Assembly: GCF_964340395.1 (NCBI RefSeq)
Contig: NC_135550.1
Span: 7,856,101-7,920,100 of the forward strand
Source: Glandiceps talaboti
Lineage: Eukaryota; Hemichordata; Enteropneusta; Spengelidae
Direction of reading: 5' to 3'
Length of the DNA stretch: 64,000 nucleotides
The position numbers and the translations under genes were made by a program. This document shows, in pieces, positions 49,641 through 63,021 of this stretch; within the stretch, counting starts at the first letter, position 1; the number at the start of each line of letters is the position of its first letter. Below the pieces are notes generated by a model that did no database searches, was not told the origin of the DNA, and saw nothing but the letters and a program-made list of their open reading frames with translations.

Positions 49641-52600
49641 GGACAGGCTTTCTGTGTATATTGTTGGTCAGTATCTGTATTATACAGTGTAGTGTACTGT
49701 TAATCCTGTCATTTTGAATGATGTATTGTACATATACAGCTTATACTTAATTCTTGCCAATAATATGTTGTTGTGTGTTGTACAACTCGGTTTCCTTTCA
49801 ATAAATTCCCTACATGTTGGTCATCTTAAATCCATGTCATTACATGAGTATAAATAAGGGACCTGGTAGGATAAAGGTTGCAATGTGCGCTTACCGAGGC
49901 TGCAAAGGATTGTATGCCCCCAGGGGAGTTGAGAAAGTATAAAGGGTTGCTGTCCACTATAGTAGGTCCATGTCAGGGGTAATAACTGTAAAATACTTTG
50001 AGCAGTGTGTGAAAGTGCTATTGTCATTATAGTAGCCCAACCATGTCACTATGTCTTTTCATACAGGCTTTGAACAAATTCAAGTGGCTCAACTATGTTC
50101 ACACAATCACCCACTTCAAAAAAACATGAATTTTGATGAATTAAAAAAAAACAGCATACATTGAGACCATACAAAAATCTATTTATTCTTAATTTGAAAA
50201 CTTTCAAAATCAGTACAAAATAAATTTCAAACAAAAAATATAAATCAATCACATCTCGGTGTATAGCCCTTTGGTAAAAACACAAAATATTTAAAATCAA
50301 TGTCAATATAAACTAGTATAAAGATACAGTGTTGTTCAGCCCTATCGGGCCTGTCAAATTAAGAGAAGTGCTAGCTGATAGCATGGCATGGCATGGCATG
50401 TCAAGTCTTACAGTCAATGGTACACTTAATAAAATACATCATCACCATCTTACAAATCTATTGAAGCATGCATGAATTATATTTTACAAACTATTGAGAA
50501 CACCTATACTTTGGCTTGATTTTAGCTAAATCTACTAAAACGCTGTTTGCGCCAAGATATATCTGTACACAGACAGAATCACTTTCACTGGTATAGTCTG
50601 AGTAACCACAGGTTTATAAAAGCCAATTTATACAAGTACGTGTGGATCAAAATGATATGGGTATGTATATACTGTGATCTTGATCTGTTACAATCAAAAT
50701 AAAGTGGAGCCAATGGGCGAACAATTGTCTTTCTAGCTAAAAGTTTCGAGCACTCAAAAATAGGTTCACAGTATTAGACATGTGAATCTACTGATTACTT
50801 TTCATAAGTGGAAGTCAAAGTTTTATTTCAGTTTTATTGACCCTGAATGAATGAAAGACATCTATCTGCTGTTCATGTGACAACAAACTCATTCTGAAAT
50901 TTCCTTATTTGAAGCCTGCTGAAGCAATGAATGTAAGTTACGTTATGATGTACATTTTGTAATTGAAACTAATAAAAGTATGTGCTAAAGAGTGTCAGGA
51001 AAAGTAGTTAAAGAACGTCTTGGATCAAATAGAACTCAGCTTGAATAACAGCCTATGTCAACTAGAATCTTGGTGAATAATGCATTTAATGTATACCATT
51101 ACCATTAGAATGTCCTGTAAAACTGAGGGTATTTAAGAGTTCATGAAAAGTGTGCTCAAAATTTGGGTATTGTATGTACTCCTGGTCAACCTATCAAATC
51201 AAGTCATAGATTCGACTAAAAATCAACGAAACACTAGAACTACAGTATCACATGAAGGGATGTAAACTCTAATACACAACACAACATTTACAACTGTATC
51301 TACAAATATTTACCAACTACAGTATATAAATTTCCATAATATAAAGCTTCTTCGACTACAATACAGGAAAAATATGGACACTATGTTGCTGTGGACAGAC
51401 AAAGAAGATCTCAGTTTTAAACAAGCTCACCAAATATCTTGATTAAATCAGCATGAGATCTGTTAACTTACATACAACTTTTAATGTTGTCAAATTTCAA
51501 ACACAGAAAGGCTCGGCAGGCAGTGAGACGCATCATTCAATTTCTTGAATATGACAAAAATAGCAGTACGAAATACATTCTGAAATTTCAAATCTTTTTT
51601 TTTTTTTTTTTTATCTTTTGGAAATGAATTGATTCTTATAATTTGGAATGTCTGACTCTTTATTTACAATTCTTAACAGCTAAAGCAAAATGGAAAATAA
51701 TTTGGCCAATTGCCTTCAAAATATTTCTCAATGCTATTATTAAACTCAACTGATGAATTATTCATAAATAAAAGACCAAACTCGAGAAAATTGTACTGAT
51801 AAAATCATTCTATAGGCCATGATACTTTAATCACCATGGGCCACGACATGATAGTTGAACGCTTGATACATCTTTGAATTCAGCTGCAAGTCCACAAGTA
51901 TCTATTCATACAATACAATAAACCATCTTGATCAAGAGAAACTGATTGCAATATCTTTTGTCTCATCCCTTCAATTATTTTCTTTCAAAGTTCTAACTAT
52001 GTTAACACACTCCCCAAACGGTTAACCTGATTGGCTGCCATCGACAACCCAGCACTCAATTAACCATGTTAGCAAACTCCCAAATGGTTCAACGGATGAG
52101 TAAAATGTGATATAGTCAGAATCCCTTGACTATTCAAGGTGATATTTAAAGCTATTTCTAAACATTTTATTAAAAGATGATAGTCAAAAACAACAATACG
52201 GTAACTGTACACTGAATCAAAACCATTCACAGGCAAACCTTTCAAGATATGTAAAATCTATCCTAAAAACTAATCAATTTACAGGATAAAAAAAAATTAA
52301 TATATGACAGATAAAAAGGTACTATTCATTGGCAGTTTGAAGTATGTACATGTCTTATCCCTGAGATGATGAAAACACCGAGGGAAGAGTTTTCACCACT
52401 TGGACGAATGTATTGCCGGTGTTGAAAAAAAAAATTCACACCACCATACTCTGTGAGAAGTCTGTCTTCACAGAAGTCAGCTCCTTAAAAAAAAGCTATG
52501 GAGTTATAACATGACATGATACCATGGACAAACCAAGTTATAAAAATATGTGATCTGCACCCAGTATCTTTTACATTTAAAATAAAATGTATAATTATCC

Positions 52601-52717
52601 ATATGGCATTGGAACTACATCTTGCAGGGTTTGTATAGGCCAAAAGCTTTAATAAATTTCATAAACATGACTTGCACATGGTATTTATGATTCAACTTCA
52701 CAATATTTCATTCACTC
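49641..52717. other. Interval before LBR; possible long 3' UTR of LBR
   Basis: No exon seen. LBR is transcribed toward this side. A minus-strand AATAAA (plus TTTATT, 51659-51664) is one possible end. A T19 tract at about 51597-51613 and (CATGG)n at about 50381-50400 are present. Confidence 0.35.
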
Positions 52718-53085
52718 AACAGTGGATGTGTGGGTTTGAGCACTATTCGCTTCAAACTTTAGGTGACAAGCCCCTAGCTGTACTAGATGCAGTGGAATGC
52801 ATGGGTCTGAGTACCATTCACCTCTGACTCGCGTTGAAAGGTCTTACTACTGCTTGCCTTCAAATTCCTGATGACAATCCCCAGCAGTATGCAAGGGTCT
52901 TAGTACCACTTGCTTCGACTCGTGGTAATGGGCCTGAGTACCGTTTGCCTTCAACTCATGGTGACAGTTCTGAGTACAGGCTGCCTACGACTTGTGATGA
53001 CAAGCCCCAGTTACACTACATGCGAAATGCATGGGTCTGACCACCATTTGCCTCCAAATTGCCTCAAGACTTGTCCCCAGGTGAA
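52718..53085. repeat. Degenerate minisatellite downstream of the LBR stop
   Basis: About nine diverged units built on GAGTACCATTTGCCTTCAAC plus TCGTGGTGACAAGCCCC. It starts about 200 bases past the LBR stop, so it may be in the 3' UTR. Confidence 0.6.
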
Positions 53086-53281
53086 TGAGAGAAATATTTG
53101 TGAATGATACCTCACTATCTTGAAAATAGAAACTGATGTGAAAGGAAATGACATTTATAAGTATTCCATTGACGGACAATGTATAGATACAATAATATGT
53201 CTATCCAAGATCCTGATAATAAACCCTCACAAACAATGAAGGCCTGAGGAATTTAAAAATCTGTGGTAGCAATCTAGGATT

Positions 53282-56200
53282 CTAGTAAACATAGGGTATA
53301 AGTCGATATTTCACTCGTTGACAGTAACGGTTCCAAGCGATACCATACTTCTTTTTACATCTTCTGAAATCACTTCTCTCCTGGAATACTGTGAAAAGTA
53401 TACCAAATACAGGGAACAGCCATACCAAGGCATGTTGACAACCTGTTATGAAATGAAAATTGATATTAAAAAATGCTATCAGACACATTGAATACATACT
53501 GCAGGTGTACTAATACACTGGTCTTTGTCTCTTTTCCACTATTCTGCTTGATTCCTTGTATTCAGTGAGAGTCAGACTTTAAAAATCAAGTTTAAAACTA
53601 TAAAGTCGTTGCGAATTTGATATATTAATCTGTATGTTGACTTATCCACATACTACAATGGCAAGTCAACTATCGGCAAGCTAATGCAGACACAAACTAA
53701 AACTATTATTGTGACATGTTGATATAAGCTATCAATAGACATTGATGTACTCACGGCATGTTTTTCTTAAGTGTCAGCACATTCAACCACATTCAGTGTT
53801 TTACATAAAGTTTAAATAAAGTTAAATAATTACACTACCTTGATTACAGGGTGATTATATCCACGTAACCAAGACACTCACTTGTGTAGTCTCCCTCATC
53901 CAACAACAGTAGTTTTGTCTATCTTATGTTTATCTTAGTTTGTTGATTTCTATTGTAATTAATTATTGAACAGTTTAACATATACATGTACAGTTAACAA
54001 ACACAGAAGAGTGACAGTTGAATTCATAGAGTAAGTTCTTACCACAGGGTAAAGACCATCCTATCATGAGTAATATATCTCCAAGGTAGTTTGGATGTCT
54101 TACAAGTCCCCACCAACCAGACACTAGCAGACGGGTTCCAGCAGCAGTTGGTACACTTTCAAGATCTGAACACCAACCAAGCACGAAATGAGTAAGAATA
54201 ATTATTATCAATATCATCTGTATAAAATTGCTGTATTGACCAAGTCAAATGACGTGTTGAGTCCCTTGAAAGGTATGTAATCATTTTGTAAAAGCTGATT
54301 ATTGAACTTTCAGTTTTATTTTCATTGAATTGTATGATCACTAGTCTCATGATGTTGCACTTGCAGTTGATGACACCGTTTTACCCTGATGCCACGTTCA
54401 CTTGTGAAATGACTACTAGTATATTGTAATGGTATATACCTATATGGCATTTATACCTTGGTCATTCTAGTACATCACTGATTCTGCTGTGTTTCAAATA
54501 TGAGTTAAAACATTCAAAATTGCCATTACTTTGCCCCATTTTTCTTTCATATTACTGGCAGCGGTATAAATATGTTATTCTCCAATATTTGTCTTCATTC
54601 AGCGACTGTAGTGACAAAGACCCCTTAGGTCACTCGTATTTTCCTTGGCTGAACGAAGAAAAATATTGGGGAATAACATCTAATTATAGTGTATTTTTTT
54701 TATGGGAGATGTTCTTAGAAAATCTTTCAAGACTAAAATTTTTCAACTTTTAAAGACATTACTACAAACCAAATGGCCCATTTTCCAAAGTCAACACATT
54801 TTTTATTAGTAGAATACCAAACCTCATCCGTGTCAATGAACAACAAACTAAAATGGTAAACAGTGTAAACCATGGTGAGAGGCAAACGGTATACTGTGTA
54901 CAGTGTAAACCATGGTGAGAGGCAAACAGTATACTGTGTACAGTGTAAACCATGGTGAGAGGCAAACGGTATACTGTGTACAGTGTAAACCTAGTAGTCA
55001 AATTACAAAGAGCTACTGAACAAATGTTGAGTTACTTACGTGCCAGTTTTGGGTTGTATGGATTGCGACGGAATTCCCATTTCTGTGAGTTTGAGCCACG
55101 GTACACAACCATTGCAATCACTACATATAAGTAAAAAGAGGAGTGTTAAATGATTCTGAAGTACGAAAGTAGATAGATGTTATAGATATAGGTTGGTAAA
55201 GACTACATCAACAAACTTGGTAAAAAAATATGTAATGGTATATAATATTAATTTTACTAGGGTGTCAAAATTGTTCATAATGATGAAAATTAACTTCTGC
55301 TTTTGATGACAGTAAATCATCTACTGTAAATATATAGAAAGAATTTTGCTAGGGTACAATATCAGTGTGCTGGCAGCTCTCTATGCCAACTTGCATACCA
55401 ATGAAACACCATAATTTCTTATGACATAACAAAATTTGGCGTTTCATTGTCCATTAATATGACCCAAAAGAAAACTGGGTTTTTATCATTTTGACCAACC
55501 ATAAAAATATTAGTCTTTGAAAGAGGGCTCACTGTACAACATATGAGGGTCACTATCTTAATACCTATATATCATTTACCTCTTGCTTTGGATCAAAACA
55601 AGTCAACTCATTATCAAGCGCAATGCATGTGTAGCACATGAAGTCTTGGTCGTGGTGTTGACCAAGATATCAAATAATTGTTAATTTTATGATGCGCCAG
55701 TGACCTAGGTGGCTAGATTCTATTTCAGGTATTAAGGATTACAGTCCACACTTGTAACGGTATAAATACTAGAAACAACGTATCAGTTCACTGTTGTCCA
55801 AAAAATTGTCCATGACTGTTCAAATTACTACATTTCAAGATTTTAATGAGTTATTGAAAACTTAATTTAAAGATTTAAAGTCAGATAATAAATTTTGTGA
55901 TTGTGTGTGTGTGAGTGTGTGTGTGTGTGTGTTTGATTCTTTCTCTATTCTGAAGACTTGCTGGATCCTTTTTCCCATACTCTACAGATATAAACATTCA
56001 ACCACTCCTTTGTTATGAGTAAGTAAACATTACCACTCAATATTGTGATGCATTACTGAGTTTACATTTTGCAGTCATGAGATCTGGTTTAGTATCGGCT
56101 GTCAAGTGTTGAATAGTTCATTCATATACAATGACATTAATCACTCACGTTGAAACAAGACAATAGCGGCTATCTTCACATTGGACAGCTCTGTTGAATT

Positions 56201-59200
56201 TAGTACCAGATAACGGGTGGTAAATCCCATGCATAACGGAAACATAGTCAAGCAGCCAAACACCATGTCAAAACCACATCCATACTCTTGGCAATAATTG
56301 GTATATACAACACGGTCCTGTTGTTTGAAAGAAACCAAGTTAGTTTTTAAGTTCAAAACAAGTGAACTGAAAACTACAGCTGTGAAATCAAAGATGTCAT
56401 TATTCTGTGCAGCATTCTGATTTACAGTCAGAGAGAGGTAAGTGAATGGAAATAGTTATATAGTGTTTTGGAAAGGTTTGGGAACCCCTGTTATATATGG
56501 TAGAATACTAATACACCTTGCATATATTTCTATACCTTGTTCCATAATTTTGATGGAGAACCCTGGTAAAATAAATACCTGGAGAACAACTCTGGTAAAT
56601 TTAAAAAAAAAAACAGACTTACGGTACCACTACAATTTAGTAAAATCTGCTTCATTATGATAAAATGTAAAGAAAATAAAGCTATGCTCTTTAAGTTTCA
56701 CCAGATTTCCTCAACTTGTTTACAGGAGTTCAAAGGGTGTAAATTTGACCAGGTTTTTCCCAGCTCTTTTACAAGGATTTTAAAACAGTACAACACTCAC
56801 CTCAAACCACAGAGAATCCAATATATACCAGCCTTGAAATAGTGCTGCTAATACAATAGCAGATGACGCCTCTGACTTACTACACATGGTACCAACATTC
56901 ATCAAAGTCAATAATGCCTACAGATAGAAAAAAGATAAACTTAGATCAACAAATTTGTTGATGATTGTGTTACCTAAATACATATAATAACCCTTTTTAT
57001 ACCAGGAACTTTGTCACACAATCCTGATGACAAGTTCATCTTTTTTTCTTTGATAGATCCCACTGTTATGGAACATCTTTCAAGTTTCAACAGTCAAGAA
57101 ACTATAACGGAATATAAAACCTCCTTGGGATCTTGGAGCGCCAAGAGCTATGTAGAAATCTGTTGTTTTGAGCTGTGTGTAGAGCTAAATAAAGAGGTAA
57201 CAATACTTGCTTAAGGAAACACGACAATAGAACAATGAAACCAAGAACCCAGGGATGTAAATATAAACAACCGACCACTCCACAATGTTTTGCTCACTAC
57301 TTTTTCATTAATTTACTTAAAAATTCTTTGCTTTAAACAGTATGGTACATTTCCATTGTGGGCAGATTCATGGGTCTCATTTATAGATTTTTCCACTACT
57401 TTCCACATTTTACCAGCTACTTTTAAAATGACATGTAGCTACATCACTGTCAACCATGTCATTCATCACAGCTAGTTGGGAAACAAAGAATGAAAAAATG
57501 TCAATATAACATGAATATACTCACTGTTTGAATGATACTGGCTCGGTATATAAACATCTTGAAATCAAAGGATGCACCAAGACGTGGATGGAGTTCATGT
57601 CCGACAAAGAAGTCATGGACAACTTTACCTGAGGAGATAAAAAGTTAACAACCATCAAATAAATCATGACAAGTATGAAAATACGGTTTGGAATTTTATC
57701 AATCTAGTGTGAATTAATGTCATATCTTGATCATCATTTCAGTGGATAATAAATAAAATAAACTGTGTATATATGTAATATATGAGAGTCTTACTGCCAC
57801 TAGTTAGTTTTTGACCACAAAAGGGCACATTTCAACAGGTAAAGTAAAATGTAAATTAATTTCCAGCTTGAGAGAGCAATCTTGTGCAAGAAATAAAAAA
57901 ATGTCTCCGATTAGATCCGGTAAAAGTTCACAAAATACAGAATTGGTATTGGTCAGTTTCCTAGTGCCTTGTATGAACAATTGCATAAAAGTCAAGGATG
58001 AGCCAAGAAAAGCACACCCTCTCTAGCAATTAAAACACATTTTACTACATAACTATAACACTGGTTGTATGATAGCCATTTTGTACCTGAGTTTCCCTGT
58101 GGGGCGAGCGCAGTTCCTGGTGCCTTCCTTGATTTCACATAGAGCAATATACTGAGTAGCAGAGACAAGACAGTACTAGCAGACAGCAGATGAAGCAGGT
58201 GATCATATCCTATACGCGAGGCAGGGTGCTTCCGATGTACAAGGACACCATAGATGCCCAAAGTGATGATCAGAGTCAACAAACCTGGAGAAAACAAGAA
58301 ATAAAGAACTCAAATAGATTATATTCTAGTATGTTATTACATACATTGTAAGTACCATTACCCAGTGTCATATCCGTATTGCCTCTATTGTAATACAATA
58401 GGGGACAGCGCCCTCACATTTGTGCAATTATTTGCAGTTTTGACTCGTCACTTTGCCTAAGTAAGGTCAGATGCACAAATACTGCATCATCATGTATAAT
58501 AATATATCAACATTAAAGGGGAACACTACTGCAGGAAATAGAGACCGATTTATAAACTATGGGTTCCGGAGTCATTTCATGATTTGACATCACCTACAAT
58601 TACTTGCGATTTCAGAGAAACATAAAGCTGATCTTGTGCCATTATAGCCATGAGGGTATCTTTGCTGTGGCCATTACCCCATGAGAGTCAGCACAAATGA
58701 TTATTCATGAGATATGTCTTACACTGAAGGGAGTAAAGCACTTAGAGGTCATTTTAGGTGATGTAAAATCATGACATGACTCTCCAGAACTCATACTTTA
58801 TGAAAATGTCTCTATTTCCTAGAGTGGCATTCCTTTTTTTTTAAAGAATAGAGTTTAGTATTAATAGCATGATTTTCTTGAAAGTGACTCACCATTCTTC
58901 CTGTACTTCAGTTTACTACCACTTCTTACTGGAGCACCTTCAAATGTCTATAAAATACATATTGTATCATAAATTAATAAATAATATTTGTATTACTTAT
59001 GCATAGTTTAATGAGTCCAATACATCTAAATCTTATGGAAGAAAGAATTATTACACTGCCAGTATTTCAACTAAATATAAGTTTTTACACAATGTAAGTG
59101 GTTTGAGGTATGACGTAATTGCACAGCATATCATCATCACTGATTAAATGATATGCTAGAGTACACTGTGACAGAACCCATGATGCAGGCATGCAATAAT

Positions 59201-60545
59201 GTTTTTGGTATTGCACAGAAGTGCAAGTACCACCACTAGCATGCACATGCACCAGTCGAGTGCTGGTAATAATAGACTACAGGGTACCTGTTTTCAAAAT
59301 CCTATTCTTAGTTTTTCATCCACAGATTTTTTTTTTCAGCATTACCCCTTGATGTGAAAGACTCTTGAAACAAATGTGTGACAATCATTGAAGTCAATTA
59401 TAGATATAATAATTTAGAAATGATTCTACAACTTACCTGACCAAATGGTAAGTAACTCAGGATAGCCAACAACAGAATGGCCCCAACATACTGTAGGGAG
59501 ACTTCTTTGTCAAAGTAATCTGATAGATTGGTGCTGAATACAGGCTTTGCAAGCAGTGAACAAGACTTGGCAGTACATGCAAAATACATGTAATAAGGCA
59601 GGACAATATAAAACAGCATGGTTATCAGACATCCTGCAATAAAAATAGGGGGGATGAATTCTTTAAAATTCCTGGTAATCTGAGTAGAAAGCTAAGTAAG
59701 TGGATGGGTTACTTAACGGGAAACGACTCAGAGAGTGAACTCGGTATGGATAATCTGGTAGATACTAGTATTCAAGTAATACTCACATTATTCACATAAC
59801 ATGTAGAAAACTGTGTGGCACCATAATTCACAGATTGAGTCTTTCAGTTTTCAGTTAGTTGTTACCTACTTGCTATTACTATTAGGAGCTAAACACCCTT
59901 TGCAACAACAAACCGCCACAGCATTCTTTGAGTAAGAGGTTAAAGTGGAGTTTAGTAGTGCCTAAATTTGTTGGTTTCCCACAATGCCTCACTCCACTTT
60001 ACAGCAGACCTATTCTAAATAAGGATTGGCAATTTGAATAACTCTATTTTACAGAAGTTGTGTGATGTAGAAGTAGTGAAAATTATGTTTCTGGGTCCCT
60101 TAAGCATAACGAAATGCAGCAATAAAGATAAAATCAGACTTGCCTTTGTTCCCCTTTAATTAACAAAAGACACTAAAGTCAAAAATCATGTGATATTTTA
60201 TCTTTTTGAGAAGTAGAAAGCTGACTTGTTGGAGTGAGTAAATTGCAATGATGAGGTTTGAAGGGAAACATCTTGGATGATATTTTCCCACTACGTAATT
60301 TCATTTTTGTTTTACAGGCAAAAAATGAATCTGGCAGTGCTGTAAATCCTTGAAATGTAATAGTATCATTAGCACAATGATATCATATCAAATGACATAC
60401 CAAGATTTCCACCATATTCCAACTCTGTAGTTTTAGGTACTCTTCCTGACTTCACCTCTACAGGTAATTCTAAGAGTTTTTCTCCTCGCTTGGTAGCTGA
60501 TCTGGTGGCGTATGTTCTTGTTGACATAGACTCTGTGATCACAGT
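53282..60545 (-). CDS. LBR: LBR coding exons 3-12: sterol C14 reductase membrane domain
   Basis: Exon 3 (60545-60401) gives KTTELEYGG, the lead-in to the first membrane segment. Exon 4 gives hydrophobic ITMLFYIVLPYYMYFA and YVGAILLLAILSYLPFG. Exons 5 and 6 give LKYRKNGLLTLIITLGIYG, exon 7 DFFVGHELHPR and FDFKMF, exon 8 LWFE, exon 9 GFDMVFGCLTMFP, exon 10 YRGSNSQKWEFRRNPYNPKL. Exon 11 (54165-54043) gives the reductase signature GWWGLVRHPNYLGD at residues 490-503. Exon 12 gives CKKKYGIAWNRYCQRV and the terminal IPYVY. The conserved Asn (RHPN) and the Arg-rich C-terminus expected of active ERG4/ERG24 enzymes are present, so sterol reductase activity is likely, though untested. Confidence 0.93.
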
Positions 60546-62011
60546 CTGTAAGGATCAATTCCAATACCCAATGCTTAGCATACATTTTAAACAGTTGATA
60601 TACACAATGTAAATGAACATGTAGTGAAAAAAGGAAGAGGAGCGGCAAAAGGCTACTTTGGTTAATCTGGTTGGGGTTTTTTACTCTAATATTCATCTTT
60701 CAATTCAAATTATGGAGCAAAATGAGTCGGTTTAAAATCTGTTATAAAGGGCATTCATAACAAAAAAGTGTAAAAACAGGTATCAGTTACTAGTGCTACG
60801 GTAGTAGTGGGTGCACTGTCCCACTGTGTTAGTGTGTGTGTAAGACAGTAAAGGAGTACCACCACAAACTACATCCTCCAGTCTCACTTTCTGGCTAAAA
60901 TACAAATTGAAGTTGTGTAGTTACAAGTGGTGTTACTTTTTCACTCTTTGTGATACTTTACAACCCTGTATGTTTTTTCTTCAGGTATTTTTAATGAGTA
61001 CATCATGAGTATGTGTACTAACTACCTTTGTGACTGTTTCTTTTGGTGTTGATGTGACAACCACTTCTTTTTTTTTCTCTATCCTAGGTCTGCCACGACC
61101 AGGACTACCAGTTCTTCTTGCAGGTGATGGCGATCTCCTAGCAGGTGACCTTGATCGGCGAGTTCTTCTTGCTGGTGACTTCGACCTTGACCTTGAACGT
61201 GGTCTAAATGATACCTCAGCCTTGAGTAGAAAGAAGGATAGAGAACAGGAATATTATTACATAAATTAATGTTTGTAAATTCTAAGGCAAGTTTTGAAAC
61301 GATAAAAAGTAGACTTTGGGCTGTACTACAGTACCAATAGACTTTGGGGCTGTAGTACTACAGTACCAATAGACTTTGGGGCTGTAGTACTACAGTACTA
61401 ATAGACTTTGGGCTGTAGTACTACAGTACTAATAGACTTTGGGCTGCAGTACTACAGTACTAATAGACTTTGGGCTGTAGTACTACAGTACTAATAGACT
61501 GGGCTGCAGTACAACAGAACTAATAGACTTTGGGGCTGTAGTACCGGTACTACAGTACTAATAGACTTTGGGCTGTAGTACTACAGTACTAATAGACTGG
61601 GCTGCAGTACAACAGAAGTAATAGACTTTGGGCTGTAGTACTACAGTACTAATAGACTTTGGGCTGTAATAATACAGTACTAATAGACTTTGGGCTGCAC
61701 TACCACAGTACTAATAGACTGGGCTGCAGTACTACAGTACTAATAGAGTACTTTGGGCTGCAGTACTACAGAACTAATAGACTTTGGGCTGCAGTACTAC
61801 AGTACTAATAGACACTCCCCACCCAATCCCCACAGAATTACTCTTTACTCACGTTCACACATTTAGCTTCAACTTCAAAATCAGAACCATCTTCAAACTT
61901 GACTTCATATTTGCTGCCAACACTTGCATTAACTGTAGCTGGAAACCAAAGGTTACTACCAGGCCATTTGGCCATCACCTTTTCACCAGTCTTAAATCGT
62001 CTTGGTGGCAT
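53282..62011 (-). CDS. LBR: Lamin B receptor (LBR), complete
   Basis: Inner nuclear membrane protein that binds lamin B and heterochromatin through its N-terminus and carries a sterol C14 reductase (ERG24-type) membrane domain. Minus-strand coding exons: 62011-61853, 61220-61026, 60545-60401, 59633-59437, 58947-58893, 58284-58087, 57628-57525, 56917-56801, 56317-56149, 55120-55040, 54165-54043, 53442-53282. All are GT-AG and in phase; the sum is 1704 nt (567 aa plus TAG). Human LBR is 615 aa from memory; the difference is mostly the shorter N-terminal linker. The start ATG (62009-62011) matches the family start (MPPRRFKTGE against human MPSRKFADGE). The Tudor plus RS N-terminus separates it from the reductase-only paralogue TM7SF2. 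A 5' UTR intron acceptor lies just upstream (exon begins 62015). Confidence 0.94.
54863..54990. repeat. 40-bp tandem repeat in LBR intron
   Basis: Three near-identical copies starting GTGTAAACCATGGTGAGAGG plus a partial fourth, in the intron between exons 11 and 10. Confidence 0.93.
55896..55931. repeat. (GT)n microsatellite
   Basis: About 17 GT units, in an LBR intron. Confidence 0.85.
58513..58845. mobile_element. Foldback (MITE-like) element in LBR intron
   Basis: About 80-bp arms. Left TTAAAGGGGAACACTACTGC then GGAAATAGAGACC pairs with right TGTCTCTATTTCCTAGAGTG then GCATTCCTTTT. Inner pairs: GGAGTCATTTCATGATTTGA with TAAAATCATGACATGACTC. About 333 bp, non-coding. It is related to the solo end at 26849-26925. 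Confidence 0.85.
61026..61220 (-). CDS. LBR: LBR coding exon 2: RS-rich linker
   Basis: Residues 54-118. Arg/Ser/Pro repeats (RSRSRSKSPARR, RSRSPARRSPSPARR) then GSPGRGRPRIEKKK. Equivalent to the RS region of vertebrate LBR, which is phosphorylated by SR protein kinases and CDK1 and helps bind chromatin. In phase 0 at both ends, so skipping it would keep the frame. Confidence 0.9.
61318..61815. repeat. 31-bp minisatellite with palindromic core in LBR intron 1
   Basis: About 16 copies of AATAGACTTTGGGCTGTAGT plus ACTACAGTACT. The core GTAGTACTAC is self-complementary. It ends 38 bases short of the donor of coding exon 1 (61853). Confidence 0.93.
61853..62011 (-). CDS. LBR: LBR coding exon 1: Tudor domain
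   Basis: Residues 1-53: MPPRRFKTGEKVMAKWPGSN, LWFPATVN, YEVKFEDGSDFEVEA. The spacing of the WPGS, (L/Y)(W/Y) and V(K)(F/Y)(E/K)DG(S/T) blocks is that of the LBR Tudor domain, which in vertebrates contacts modified histone H4. One exon encodes the whole fold. Confidence 0.93.
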
Positions 62012-62298
62012 TTTGCTGAAGTATTACGATTAATAAAAACAGGGCTGAAAATGAAATGGAAAAATAAATACATGTTGGTGAAAAGTAACAATCATTATTA
62101 CACATGTACCAGAGATTACTTACACTGGTGCATGCGAATACTAGTGGTATTTTCACAGCAGTGCAATACTGAAAACATTATTGCATACCTGCATGCAAAT
62201 GATATGCAAATGAGGGCACGATAGTTCACTGCACACAGATATCATGTGATTGTTGTATGATTTTATGGAAATTTGCCATTTCAGTTAAACATAAATAA

Positions 62299-62387
62299 TA
62301 AACTTTTTTACATATTCAAGAAAAATAATAATAAAATCACGAAATTCATGAAGTCTCGCAAGAAATAGTGGGTGCGGAAACTGACAT
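62299..62387. repeat. Dispersed repeat copy, related to 12023-12106
   Basis: Shares CATATTCAAGAAAAA, TGAAGTCTC, AGAAATAGTGG and similar blocks with the intron-3 element of ARID4, in the same order. Confidence 0.65.
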
Positions 62388-62489
62388 CAACTAAGTAGTA
62401 TATGCAACATTATTAATGAAATCAGCTACTAGTATCTGTGAAATATAATCATTGCCAGTGCCAGCTGTTCAGCTTAGTTGTTTTCCAAA

Positions 62490-62631
62490 ATAAATAAATT
62501 AAATAATTAACGTTTCTGCTGAAGATGGGGGTGGGTGGGTGTGCACAGTTAACACTATATTGTGCACCCCCCCCCCCCATTTTCAGCAGAAACATTATTT
62601 TATTTAATATTTATTTATTTATAAACGGCAA
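62490..62631. repeat. Foldback repeat upstream of LBR
   Basis: The arm with AACGTTTCTGCTGAAGATGG pairs with CCATTTTCAGCAGAAACATT. Pairing continues outward through TAAATAATT/ATTTATTTA-like sequence and inward to GTGCACA/TGTGCAC. Confidence 0.8.
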
Positions 62632-63014
62632 TACATCCATGATATGGGTTTTCATACAATTGCAAAATATAAAAAATACATATGGAACAATATGGAACAT
62701 AAAACATGGACTGCGTTGCAGCATGGAGGTTGGAGAGAGGTCTCACTCCAATGTCTATGATGTAAGAGGTATTGCAGTGTTCTTGGTGTGATATTCTTTT
62801 TCTATGTTCTTCTGTTTATCTTAATTTATTCCAATGATTAGTAAACATATGTTACAAGGAATTTTTGAATACACATTTACCATAGACAATGGAGGGGAAA
62901 TATTTTCAAAATGCTGCTTTTAAATATAGGTCAACACATGATTGGAAGCTACTGAATTACGTTACTAATTACCGGTGGACAAATAGTTGTTGACCTTCGA
63001 GTTCAAATTCAAGG

Positions 63015-63021
63015 ACTTACG
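63015..63021 (-). other. Candidate 5' UTR splice donor of LBR
   Basis: Minus-strand GTAAGT (plus ACTTAC, 63015-63020) could join a non-coding exon ending at 63021 to the acceptor at 62016-62018. A second candidate donor, minus GTATGT, is at about 63807-63812. Confidence 0.35.

Noticed and set aside
61784-62224. 146-aa plus-strand frame
   Set aside because: Antisense to the LBR Tudor exon, which has family homology in the other direction.
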